Source: Ignavibacteriaceae bacterium (lineage in GTDB: Bacteria > Bacteroidota > Ignavibacteria > Ignavibacteriales > Ignavibacteriaceae). From it: DNA of 9,133 nt. Of this stretch, positions 1-7,011 are shown in pieces. The position numbers and the translations under genes were made by a program. The first letter of the stretch is position 1. Each line of letters starts with the position of its first letter. The notes under the pieces are model-generated. The model saw only the letters and a program-made list of their open reading frames with translations. It had not been told where the DNA came from and ran no database searches. Where the stretch lies: NCBI GenBank assembly GCA_026193755.1, contig JAPHUI010000188.1, positions 1 to 9,133 of the forward strand. The letters run 5' to 3'.

Positions 1-308
1 ACATATGCAAGATTTTGATAAACGTTTCTATCAGGTAAAAGCTTAAAATCCTGGAAGATTACCCCTACTTTTCTTCTTAATAACGGAATTTGTGAAGGCT
101 TAATTGTTTGAGAATCAAATTCATCAATACGTACGGTTCCGGTCAGTGGATAAATATTCATATAAATCAATTGCATTAGGGTGCTTTTGCCTATACCACT
201 TTTTCCGATTACAAAAACAAATTCACCATAATCCAATTCAAAATTCAGGTTGGTAAAAACAGGCTGATTTCTGTAATGAAATTCAACATTGTCGAACGAA
301 AGCATCAT
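1..308 (-). CDS. ftsE: FtsE-like cell-division ABC transporter ATPase (3' part missing)
   Basis: This is the N-terminal 102 residues of an ABC ATPase that runs off the low-coordinate edge of the window. The Walker A motif GKSGIGKST lies at residues 35-43, and the Q-loop with its flank, VGVIFQDFKLLPDR, at about 81-94. The wording 'FQDFKLLPDR.VY.N' is characteristic of FtsE rather than of generic LolD/MacB ATPases. FtsE pairs with membrane protein FtsX at the division site and controls peptidoglycan hydrolases in the families studied. The start is ATG at 308, which overlaps the preceding methyltransferase stop by one base (TAATG) and implies translational coupling; a second ATG follows at once at 305. 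The Walker B and signature motifs, and any ftsX, lie outside the window. Family assignment is firm; FtsE rather than a close paralogue is likely. Confidence 0.85.
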   Translation of the reverse strand, partial: MMLSFDNVEFHYRNQPVFTNLNFELDYGEFVFVIGKSGIGKSTLMQLIYMNIYPLTGTVRIDEFDSQTIKPSQIPLLRRKVGVIFQDFKLLPDRNVYQNLAY

Positions 309-1033
309 TAGCTTGCCTTTTTCATTACAAACTGAGCTCGTTCAGATTCAGGTTTTACATCATTAAATGTAAAACATTCATAACATGCTTCGGTAATTAA
401 ACCAGCCTCCTCTGCAAGCTTAAAGTAGGTTCGTATATCATAAATTTTTTGTTTGTGCACTTCTTTGACCTTAGATCCCGAATCGTGGCTAATAATAAAA
501 CTGTTGTAATGAATTTTGTTCCTTTTATTATACTTATTAGTTCTCGTAAAATAAAATCCATTATAATAATCTTCAGTCGTATTTCCGATTGAAAATTTTA
601 TACTGTTATTTTCCAGACTTACATCGAATGTAAAAATACCATCATCTGCAAGAATAAGATAAACTTCCTTAAATAATTTCAAAAGTGATTTCTGTTTTAA
701 GATATAATTAATACTATCAAAAGCAGAAAAAACAAAATCATATTTTTCTTTTAAAGGTAGTTCTGACATATCGCAGCAAATCTTTTTAAGATTATTATGA
801 TTAGACGAGCTTAGCATAGAAAAGCTGATATCCGTCCCGACATAATTCTTGTATTTTCGCGTTATCAGTTCAGCCATTTTAAAATTGCCAGCAGCTAATT
901 CAAGAACCCTTGCTCTGTCTTCAATATATTCTTCAGCAATACCGAGAATGTAGTTCGACCAATTCTTATAGTCAACATTTTTCATTAAACCGTTATAAAC
1001 AAGAGAAAGTTTTTCGTAAGGTTTTACTTTCAT
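308..1033 (-). CDS. Class I SAM-dependent methyltransferase, substrate unknown
   Basis: The protein has 241 residues with a Rossmann-type methyltransferase core. Motif I is VLELAAGN at residues 43-50 (SAM glycine loop), followed by the acidic end of strand 2 in VGTDIS (65-70, D68). CCDMSELPL (86-94) fits the loop that contacts adenine, and DFVFSAFDSINYI (99-111) is the motif IV strand. The N-terminal stretch 'PYEKLSLVYNGLM..VDYKNWSNYI' resembles a broad group of small bacterial methyltransferases (Methyltransf_11/25 type) whose substrates are mostly unknown. There is no signal peptide or membrane segment, so it is predicted cytoplasmic. It begins 5 nt after pdxA and its stop overlaps the ftsE start, so it is co-transcribed with them. 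The sequence does not reveal the methyl acceptor (small molecule, RNA or protein). Confidence 0.8.
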   Translation of the reverse strand: MKVKPYEKLSLVYNGLMKNVDYKNWSNYILGIAEEYIEDRARVLELAAGNFKMAELITRKYKNYVGTDISFSMLSSSNHNNLKKICCDMSELPLKEKYDFVFSAFDSINYILKQKSLLKLFKEVYLILADDGIFTFDVSLENNSIKFSIGNTTEDYYNGFYFTRTNKYNKRNKIHYNSFIISHDSGSKVKEVHKQKIYDIRTYFKLAEEAGLITEACYECFTFNDVKPESERAQFVMKKAS

Positions 1034-1038
1034 ATTTC

Positions 1039-2031
1039 TTATCGATTTTTCTTCCTGTTTTTTAATATAATCTGTGCATATCTGAACGCTTCAATCATAC
1101 TGGATTCATCAGCAATTCCTTTTCCAGCAATATCATAAGCAGTTCCATGATCCGGAGAAGTTCTTATAATAGGTAAACCGGCCGTATAATTAACTCCCTT
1201 TCCATAATTAATGTACTTAAAAGGAATTAAAACCTGGTCGTGGTAAATCCCAAACACTAAATCATAATCTTCGAATTTTCTGTTGGCAAAAAATGCATCT
1301 GGTGGGAAAGGTCCACTTACTGTTTCATTATATTTTTTACTCTTAATTACTTTTTCCAATATTTCCTTCTCTTCACTTCCAATAATTCCATTCTCTCCTG
1401 CGTGAGGATTTAAACCCAAAACAGCAATCTTAGGATTATCAATTCCTAAATCATATTTTAATGTATTAAATACTACTTCAAGTTTATTTGATAATTCCTT
1501 TAGATTTAATGATTTAGAAACTTCTTTTAACGGAATATGAATAGAATAGAGACCAACTCTTAACTTTTTAGACAAGAAGGTCATTACAAAGTTTTTTACT
1601 CCACACCAATCAGCGAACATTTCAGTTTGACCAGGGTATTTAACTCCGGTAAATTTTAGCGCAGTCTTTGAAACCGGAGCAGTAACTGCAGCATCAACTA
1701 AATTATTTTTTAGTAATTTGAAAGATGTCTTTAATGCAAGATAGGCTGCTTCGCCGGATGAAATAGTCGGCTTACCTATTTTTTGAGAGAATGATTTTAT
1801 AGTTAGAATCGTGACAGGTTCATTATTTGAGATTGTGGCTTTGATTTTATCCGTTAAGTGGTACTTGAATGTAGGTTTAACTATTTTTTTCGTAGTTATA
1901 AAAACATTCTCAGGAATAATTAAGATCAGCTTAGTTTTTTTACTTTTTGAGGAAATCTTGTTGATTGCCTTGATAGCAATTTCTGGTCCTATACCGTTTA
2001 TATCACCACAGGTGAATACAATTCGGGTCAT
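1039..2031 (-). CDS. pdxA: 4-hydroxythreonine-4-phosphate dehydrogenase (PdxA)
   Basis: The 330-residue protein matches PdxA along its whole length and is of normal size. PdxA oxidises 4-phosphohydroxy-L-threonine with NAD(P)+; the product decarboxylates and is condensed by PdxJ in the DXP-dependent pyridoxal phosphate pathway. Visible motifs are CGDINGIGPEI (8-18), VTAPVSKTAL (116-125), GLNPHAGENG (206-215), IYHDQ (262-266) and the C-terminal IRTSPDHGTAYDIAGKG (289-305). The three metal-binding histidines known from E. coli (H166, H211, H266) correspond to H165, H210 and H264. One oddity is that the family motif GHTE reads GQTE here (Q135), at the position of E. coli substrate-binding His136. 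The gene starts 2 nt after the GWxTD-protein stop and ends 5 nt before the methyltransferase. A 4-phospho-threonate/erythronate dehydrogenase paralogue (PdxA2) is possible but not favoured. Confidence 0.92.
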   Translation of the reverse strand: MTRIVFTCGDINGIGPEIAIKAINKISSKSKKTKLILIIPENVFITTKKIVKPTFKYHLTDKIKATISNNEPVTILTIKSFSQKIGKPTISSGEAAYLALKTSFKLLKNNLVDAAVTAPVSKTALKFTGVKYPGQTEMFADWCGVKNFVMTFLSKKLRVGLYSIHIPLKEVSKSLNLKELSNKLEVVFNTLKYDLGIDNPKIAVLGLNPHAGENGIIGSEEKEILEKVIKSKKYNETVSGPFPPDAFFANRKFEDYDLVFGIYHDQVLIPFKYINYGKGVNYTAGLPIIRTSPDHGTAYDIAGKGIADESSMIEAFRYAQIILKNRKKNR

Positions 2032-2033
2032 TA

Positions 2034-3332
2034 TTATTCTTCAATCAAAGTGAAGTTACCGGTTCCTTTCTTATCAACGAATGAAAATTTTTTTTCGGGA
2101 TTAAAATAACTCCAAATTTCAATAACTTGACCCTCAGGATTAGATGCACGCATTATTTTATCCGGTTTCCCAAACCTTATATAAATCATACCTCTATCGG
2201 TTTTTGCACCGTCATCTTTACTAATTCCTCTAAACTCTCTCATTGCATAATCAATACGACTATAATACTCGAACATTATCTCATTATAAGCTGTTTCCGG
2301 AGTTGGATCAAATTTTCTCCAAAAGTCATGTAAGATTTTTGGATAATCAGATTCGTCTTCATCCAACATCGATGAGACAACCGAATCAGATTCGATATAG
2401 CTTAAGAATTCAATCGCTTTTTCAGGATCCCTGAACGAGAATGGCTTGTTAAACCACACGACTTGTGATTCATATTCTTTATCAATCTCATTTTCTTCAT
2501 TGGATACATCAAGAACCACTTTCCCCTCAGTAAGTTTTGCATTAACATCTCTCAATACAAAATTTCTAAATAAAATATTTGCACTGTCGGAAGTCACCGC
2601 TAAATTGTTCTCGCATATAGTTATTCCGATAGGAATTATATAAGATTCATCAATAACTCCTGAGAAGATATTTTCATCGTTGTTTTCAATCTTTATAGTA
2701 AGATTTTTTACCGAAGTGTCACGTACAGGAATAACAAGGTTAAAAACCTCATTACTAAAAGGAATGCTGCCTCCTGAATTTGCTAGAAGAAATGCTTTAC
2801 GATCACTGCAATTAATCTCTTGCGCTTTAATAATGAGAGGATTTTCAACTTTTTTATCTTCTTTTTCACTGAGATTTAACTTCTCAGGCTTTAAAGGAAG
2901 TTCCCCGGTTGAATTTAAATCTGAAATTTGCACATCAATTTTGTATTCACCGGATTTTAATTTAAACATTAGGTAATCTTGAATGGAGAGCGTTTTATCA
3001 TTCGTCGATTCAAAATTGTTAACCGAAACCTTGCTGTCTTTTATATCTCTAACTATAAGATTTGAATTATCATCAGATATCTCAACTATAACACGAAACC
3101 CAGCATTATACTTATGATCTTCTCTTTCGAATACAAGAAATTTATAAGGCATCCTATACGTAAAATAGACTGAAAACTCACCGTCAATTCTTGGTATTGA
3201 GATAGTTTCTGATTCAAATGGAAGATTTGTTCTGAAGGAAGGGCCTTTATGGTTTGGTTGTCCAAAAATTGAAACGGATAGAAGAAAACAACTGAAAAGG
3301 AATTTTTTCACTTTATTATTTTTTAAAGGCAA
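2034..3332 (-). CDS. GWxTD-domain exported protein of unknown function
   Basis: The 432-residue protein begins with a Lys-rich n-region and a hydrophobic core (FLFSCFLLSVSIFG, 11-24), read as a Sec signal peptide with cleavage near Gly24/Gln25. A beta-rich middle region (about 40-280) is followed by a C-terminal domain typical of GWxTD proteins: FWRKFDPTPETAYNE (337-351), EYYSRIDYA (355-363), KTDRGMIYIRFGKPD (377-391), IEIWSYF (404-410) and FSFVD (416-420). The name-giving motif is altered, because G-W-x-T-D reads G375-A-K-T-D379. GWxTD proteins are common in Ignavibacteria, Chlorobi, Gemmatimonadetes and Acidobacteria; their function is not established. The predicted start is TTG at 3332. 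A GTG at 3311 (residue 8) would give a more conventional signal peptide (M-K-K-F-L-F) and is a real alternative. pdxA follows after 2 nt, so the two are co-transcribed. Confidence 0.85.
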   Translation of the reverse strand: MPLKNNKVKKFLFSCFLLSVSIFGQPNHKGPSFRTNLPFESETISIPRIDGEFSVYFTYRMPYKFLVFEREDHKYNAGFRVIVEISDDNSNLIVRDIKDSKVSVNNFESTNDKTLSIQDYLMFKLKSGEYKIDVQISDLNSTGELPLKPEKLNLSEKEDKKVENPLIIKAQEINCSDRKAFLLANSGGSIPFSNEVFNLVIPVRDTSVKNLTIKIENNDENIFSGVIDESYIIPIGITICENNLAVTSDSANILFRNFVLRDVNAKLTEGKVVLDVSNEENEIDKEYESQVVWFNKPFSFRDPEKAIEFLSYIESDSVVSSMLDEDESDYPKILHDFWRKFDPTPETAYNEIMFEYYSRIDYAMREFRGISKDDGAKTDRGMIYIRFGKPDKIMRASNPEGQVIEIWSYFNPEKKFSFVDKKGTGNFTLIEE

Positions 3333-3378
3333 AATTCAGCCGAATGAAATAATAATCAAGGTAAAATTGGTTACAGAA

Positions 3379-3394
3379 AATTGTTTAAACAATT
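3379..3394. terminator. 16-bp perfect palindrome just after rho (weak terminator candidate)
   Basis: The sequence aattgtttaaacaatt is its own reverse complement and starts 1 nt beyond the rho stop. As RNA on the minus strand it can fold into a 6-bp stem with a UUAA loop, followed by a short U-rich stretch (UUCUGU). The stem is entirely AU except for one pair, so it would be weak as an intrinsic terminator. It could instead stabilise the rho 3' end or be a protein-binding site upstream of the GWxTD-protein gene. The symmetry is certain; the role is inference. Confidence 0.3.
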
Positions 3395-3395
3395 A

Positions 3396-4649
3396 TCAGT
3401 TATTCATGTTATTCAGGAAATCCTTGTTATTCTTAGTACCTCTGATCTTATCAAGCAAAAATTCCATTGCCTCTACGGGACTGAAGTCACTCAGGATTTT
3501 TCTAAGTATCCAAATTTTCCCTAAATCATCTTCCTTAATTAATAAGTCTTCTCTTCTGGTACCTGAACGATTAACATCAATAGCAGGGAAAATTCTTCTA
3601 TCACTTAAATCACGATTAAGGACAAGTTCCATATTACCAGTTCCTTTAAATTCCTCGAATATAACATCGTCCATCCTGCTACCGGTATCAATTAAAGCAG
3701 TAGCAATAATTGTTAAACTTCCACCATCTTCAGTGTTTCTCGCCGCACCAAAGAAACGTTTTGGTTTATGGAGCGCATTCGAGTCAACACCACCTGAAAG
3801 AATTCTACCACTATGTGGAACAACGATATTATGAGCACGGGCTAATCTTGTAATACTATCGAGCAAAATGACAACATGCTCGTTTGCCTCAACCATTCGT
3901 TTTGCTTTTTCAATTACCATATCTGCTACCTGTACGTGTCTATCGGCAGGTTCATCAAAAGTTGAACTAATCACCTCACCTTGTACAGATCTTTCCATAT
4001 CGGTCACTTCTTCAGGTCGTTCATCAATTAGCAAAACTATAAGTTTTATTTCAGGATGATTTCTCGTAATCGAGTTAGCGATTTTTTGAAGTAATACGGT
4101 TTTACCGCTTTTTGGTGGAGATACTATCAATCCTCTTTGTCCTTTGCCAATTGGAGCGAGCATATCCATTACTCTCATCGAATATTCTCCAGGTGCAGAT
4201 TCGAGATTTATTTTTTTAGTTGGATAAACTGGAACCAGGTTATCAAACAGAGTTCTTTCACGAATATTTTCCGGGGCTAAGCCATTTACTGCTTCGACCC
4301 TAAGCAAAGCAAAAAATCTTTCACCCTCTTTAGGAGGTCTGACCTGACCGCTTACAAAGTCTCCAGTTCTCAAGCTAAATTTCTTTATCTGGGAAGGAGA
4401 AACATAAATATCATCTGGTGATGGAAGATAGTTGTAGTCCGAGGATCTTAGAAAACCATATCCATCCGGAAGAACTTCCAGAACACCCTTGGAGAACGTA
4501 AGTCCATCCTTAGAAGTCTGAGCTTCCAAAATTTTGAAAATTAGTTCCTGCTTTCGAAGATCACTGTAACCGGCAATGTTGAGATCTTTAGCTATCTCAT
4601 TAAGTTCAACAATCTTCTTTGATTTAAGTTCGGATATATCCATTGGCAT
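3396..4649 (-). CDS. rho: Transcription termination factor Rho
   Basis: Rho is a homohexameric RNA-dependent ATPase and 5'-3' translocase that ends transcription. All its parts are visible in 417 residues, about the E. coli length (419). They are the N-terminal helical domain ([20 protein letters not shown], 4-23) and the cold-shock-like RNA-binding fold (about 51-125, with [14 protein letters not shown] at 55-68). Walker A is [12 protein letters not shown] (173-184), and Walker B is [16 protein letters not shown] (259-274). The Q-loop is around [14 protein letters not shown] (280-293) and the R-loop around FKGTGNMEL (334-342); [17 protein letters not shown] (351-367) follows. The long charged N-terminal insertion seen in many Bacteroidetes Rho proteins is absent. 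The start at 4649 is supported by AGGG eight bases upstream; a second ATG lies two codons in. The gene has its own promoter and a long leader, suggesting separate control. Confidence 0.97.
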   Translation of the reverse strand: MPMDISELKSKKIVELNEIAKDLNIAGYSDLRKQELIFKILEAQTSKDGLTFSKGVLEVLPDGYGFLRSSDYNYLPSPDDIYVSPSQIKKFSLRTGDFVSGQVRPPKEGERFFALLRVEAVNGLAPENIRERTLFDNLVPVYPTKKINLESAPGEYSMRVMDMLAPIGKGQRGLIVSPPKSGKTVLLQKIANSITRNHPEIKLIVLLIDERPEEVTDMERSVQGEVISSTFDEPADRHVQVADMVIEKAKRMVEANEHVVILLDSITRLARAHNIVVPHSGRILSGGVDSNALHKPKRFFGAARNTEDGGSLTIIATALIDTGSRMDDVIFEEFKGTGNMELVLNRDLSDRRIFPAIDVNRSGTRREDLLIKEDDLGKIWILRKILSDFSPVEAMEFLLDKIRGTKNNKDFLNNMNN

Positions 4650-4796
4650 AATATTAACCCTGAGTTGTTTTTGTCTGAATGAAGGTATTAATTGTTTTAC
4701 ATAAATTTTTAACTGGTTTTTACCAGCCTACGAGTTTGGGGAACGATTTATTAACGTTAACAAAATTTGTTTATTTATTGATAGGATTTTGCGGCT
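4650..4796 (-). promoter_or_regulatory. Long untranslated leader of rho
   Basis: About 147 nt separate the predicted transcription start (about 4796) from the rho ATG. I find no convincing leader peptide: the ATG codons present are followed almost at once by stops. The leader is AU-rich and C exceeds G. It holds a perfect 10-bp palindrome ttaacgttaa (4751-4760) and a small hairpin of 5 bp with a 4-nt loop (4713-4726, ctggt/accag) that is not followed by a U-run. In E. coli, Rho represses its own gene by terminating within the rho leader. The length and low structure here are compatible with such autoregulation, but no sequence motif proves it. The Shine-Dalgarno AGGG lies at 4661-4658. Confidence 0.4.
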
Positions 4797-4802
4797 CACC
4801 GA

Positions 4803-4831
4803 AACATAATTGTTAAATGCTTAAATGTCAA
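4803..4831 (-). promoter_or_regulatory. Predicted sigma70-type promoter for rho
   Basis: On the minus strand TTGACA (4831-4826) is followed, after exactly 17 bases, by TATGTT (4808-4803). This is a consensus -35 box, optimal spacing and a good -10 box. The -10 with its two downstream bases, TATGTTTC, also matches 5 of the 6 fixed bases of the Bacteroidetes-type -7 element TAnnTTTG. The -35 box begins 6 nt after the folC stop codon, so the promoter sits at the start of the folC-rho gap, where a promoter for rho is expected. It has not been tested; chance occurrence in AT-rich DNA is possible, but a full -35 match at ideal spacing is uncommon. Confidence 0.6.
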
Positions 4832-4837
4832 GTTCTG

Positions 4838-6091
4838 TTAGTTGACTAAAGCCGCCTTTATTTCACCTATTAAATACATACTTCCTAGTACAACCAGGCA
4901 CTCATCTTTTGAGCGCTTCTTAAATTTCCGGATAAATTCTCCCGGTTCTTTAATTGTTGAATAATTGATATTCAACCTGTTGCATTCCTGGCTTATTTCT
5001 TCTAAACTTGCTGCCCTCTCGTAATTAATTCCGGTTATAATAAATTGATTAAAATACCCGGAAAGCATTTTTAACATTTCTCCAATTGCCTTATCTCTCA
5101 TAGCTCCAAAGAGTAGAACTCTGTTTCTATATAAATCGACTTCTTTACTGAACTCGTTTAAAAAGTTTTCGATTCCCTCGGGATTATGAGCCGAATCAAA
5201 AATTATATCGGGTTTCTTGTTGAAGTACTCATACCTTCCTTGCAACCCTGTATTTCTTGAAACGTTCAAAATACCAAGTAAGTAGTTTTCTTTATTTATA
5301 GATGGAAAAGTTTTTGAAATAGTAAGAGCAGCAAGAGCAGCATTATATTTTTGATACTTGCCTCTAAGAGGAGGACTCATCTCAATAGAGATACTTTCAT
5401 CAATTAAAACATTAATACTATCTTCACCATTTGAAATAAAATCCTTTAATTGAAATAATTGACTATTAGTTTCTTTACATTTCTGTTCAACAATATCTTT
5501 AGCATCATTTTTCAGAATTCCGGTGAATACTTTAGACCCATTTTTTATAATTGCGGCTTTCTCGGATGCAATTTGAGCAATGGTGTTTCCGAGAACGTTT
5601 GTGTGTTCAAGACTGATAGTAGTAATAACAACGGCCAACGGATTTAGTACGTTTGTTGCATCCAACCTGCCGCCAAGTCCTGTTTCAATAACACAATAGT
5701 CTGTTTTCATTTCCAGAAAATATTTGAATGCCATTGCTGTAGTCACTTCAAAAAACGTCAATTGAAAATCATCTATAAATTTTTCATTTTCTTCAATGAA
5801 ACCAGCGATGTATTCATCATCAATTTGCTTTCCATTTATCACAATCCTTTCATTGAATTTTACAAAATGAGGAGAAGTATATAATCCAGTCTTATAACCC
5901 CTTTCTTGTAATATGCTTGCGATAAAGGATAAAGAACTTCCCTTTCCATTTGACCCAGCAACATGAATTGTTTTTAAAAAGTTCTGTGGATTTCCCAAAT
6001 GTTCAAGAAATTTTATAGTGTTTTCTAACCCAAGCTTAATACCAAACGTGTGGAGAGAAAAAAGTTTTTTTAGGGAAGATTCGACATCCAT
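4838..6091 (-). CDS. folC: Bifunctional folylpolyglutamate/dihydrofolate synthase (FolC)
   Basis: The 417-residue Mur-ligase-family enzyme adds L-glutamate, with ATP, to dihydropteroate and/or reduced folates. The P-loop is AGSNGKGSS (45-53), followed by the YTSPH segment (71-75) and ERIVING (81-87). The central motif ETGLGGRLDATN (136-147) and the metal-binding SLEHT region (160-164) come next. SEKAAIIK (176-183) includes the lysine that is carbamylated in the family (K178). The second domain has QGRYE (284-288), FDSAHNPEG (298-306) and the terminal GSMYLIGEI (403-411). Length and motif order are normal. One cannot tell from sequence whether both activities are present; single-copy bacterial FolC proteins usually have both. 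It follows pyrD by 5 nt with no clear Shine-Dalgarno sequence, so it is probably expressed with the pyr genes, linking folate and pyrimidine supply. Confidence 0.93.
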   Translation of the reverse strand: MDVESSLKKLFSLHTFGIKLGLENTIKFLEHLGNPQNFLKTIHVAGSNGKGSSLSFIASILQERGYKTGLYTSPHFVKFNERIVINGKQIDDEYIAGFIEENEKFIDDFQLTFFEVTTAMAFKYFLEMKTDYCVIETGLGGRLDATNVLNPLAVVITTISLEHTNVLGNTIAQIASEKAAIIKNGSKVFTGILKNDAKDIVEQKCKETNSQLFQLKDFISNGEDSINVLIDESISIEMSPPLRGKYQKYNAALAALTISKTFPSINKENYLLGILNVSRNTGLQGRYEYFNKKPDIIFDSAHNPEGIENFLNEFSKEVDLYRNRVLLFGAMRDKAIGEMLKMLSGYFNQFIITGINYERAASLEEISQECNRLNINYSTIKEPGEFIRKFKKRSKDECLVVLGSMYLIGEIKAALVN

Positions 6092-6096
6092 CTAAT

Positions 6097-7011
6097 TTAA
6101 AGAATATAAGAAGCAGTGAGTGATGAAATTTTTTCTACAGACATTTTTTCACAGTATCCTTCAAGATCTTTAACAATTTTTCCAGGAGCTGAGGGATCAA
6201 TAAAATTTAATGTACCTATTTGAACCGCCGAAGATCCAGCAATCATAAATTCAATCACATCTTTCCAATCCATGATACCACCAATTCCAATAATCGGAAT
6301 ATCAACTTCCCTGGAAATTTCCAGGACTTTAGCTATGGCAACTGGTTTGATCGCAGGGCCTGATAATCCTCCCGTAACATTCTGTAGTTTAGGTTTTCGT
6401 GTAATAATATTAAATGCTGTGCCAACCAAAGTGTTAATCGCCGATACGGCATCTGCTCCATTTTCTTTAGCCGCCTTTGCAAAGGTGGCAATGTATGAAA
6501 CATTTGGCGAAAGCTTAATAATTATTGGTTTATCTGTGGCTGATCTTACTTTGTCCGTTATCTTTGCAACTGCATTTAAATCATTTCCAAAAATTAAACC
6601 ACCTTCCCTTACGTTTGGACAGGATATATTTATTTCAAAAGCTTTAATTGTTTCTTCCCTGGTGAGAGTGCGGGTACATTCGACATATTCTTCGATAGTG
6701 CTTGCCGCTATGTTGCAAACTAATGGCACATCAAATTTTTTTAAGAATGGAATTTTTTCTTTCAGGAATACCTCAACTCCAACGTTTGCCAAACCAATTG
6801 CGTTTAACATTCCAGCGGGGGTTTCAGTAATTCTTTGAGGTGGATTTCCCTTTCTTGGTTTGAGGCTGAGCGATTTTGTGACTATTGCACCTAATTTATT
6901 TAGGTCAGTAAATTCAGATATCTCATTGCCATAGCCAACAGTTCCCGAGGCAAGCATTATTGGATTTCTGAGAGTAAGCGAACCAATTTTTACTGACAAA
7001 TCTATATTCAT
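6097..7011 (-). CDS. pyrD: Dihydroorotate dehydrogenase, catalytic subunit, class 1B
   Basis: This FMN-containing subunit (304 residues) oxidises dihydroorotate to orotate, the fourth step of pyrimidine synthesis. Visible motifs are ASGTVGYG (21-28), TKSLSL (45-50, FMN-contacting K46), TPAGMLNAIGLAN (64-76) and INISCPNVREGG (127-138), whose C131 is the catalytic base that marks class 1 enzymes. KLSPN (166-170), INT (192-194), GGLSGPA (214-220) and GIGGI (242-246) follow. The length is typical of the class 1B subunit, and the enzyme is cytoplasmic, without the N-terminal membrane helix of class 2. The partner gene pyrK is directly upstream and its stop overlaps this ATG by one base (TAATG), which fits coupled translation of a 1:1 complex using NAD+ as electron acceptor. 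Confidence 0.96.
   Translation of the reverse strand: MNIDLSVKIGSLTLRNPIMLASGTVGYGNEISEFTDLNKLGAIVTKSLSLKPRKGNPPQRITETPAGMLNAIGLANVGVEVFLKEKIPFLKKFDVPLVCNIAASTIEEYVECTRTLTREETIKAFEINISCPNVREGGLIFGNDLNAVAKITDKVRSATDKPIIIKLSPNVSYIATFAKAAKENGADAVSAINTLVGTAFNIITRKPKLQNVTGGLSGPAIKPVAIAKVLEISREVDIPIIGIGGIMDWKDVIEFMIAGSSAVQIGTLNFIDPSAPGKIVKDLEGYCEKMSVEKISSLTASYIL

Noticed and set aside
3367..3834. Plus-strand open frame of 155 codons opposite the 3' part of rho
   Set aside because: It is antisense to strongly conserved Rho sequence, and its hydrophobic Ser/Leu-rich translation is typical of reverse-strand shadows.
4713..4726. Hairpin ctggt-tttt-accag in the folC-rho gap as a terminator
   Set aside because: The stem is only 5 bp and is not followed by a T-run on the transcribed strand. 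It also lies well downstream of the probable rho promoter, so it would block rho.
4751..4760. Palindrome ttaacgttaa as a regulator-binding site
   Set aside because: A 10-bp AT-rich palindrome is expected by chance in a region of this composition, and no second copy was found near a promoter.
6272..6838. Long plus-strand open frame opposite pyrD
   Set aside because: It lies wholly antisense to a clear pyrD, its translation shows no family motifs, and there is no ribosome-binding site. It is a by-product of pyrD codon usage.
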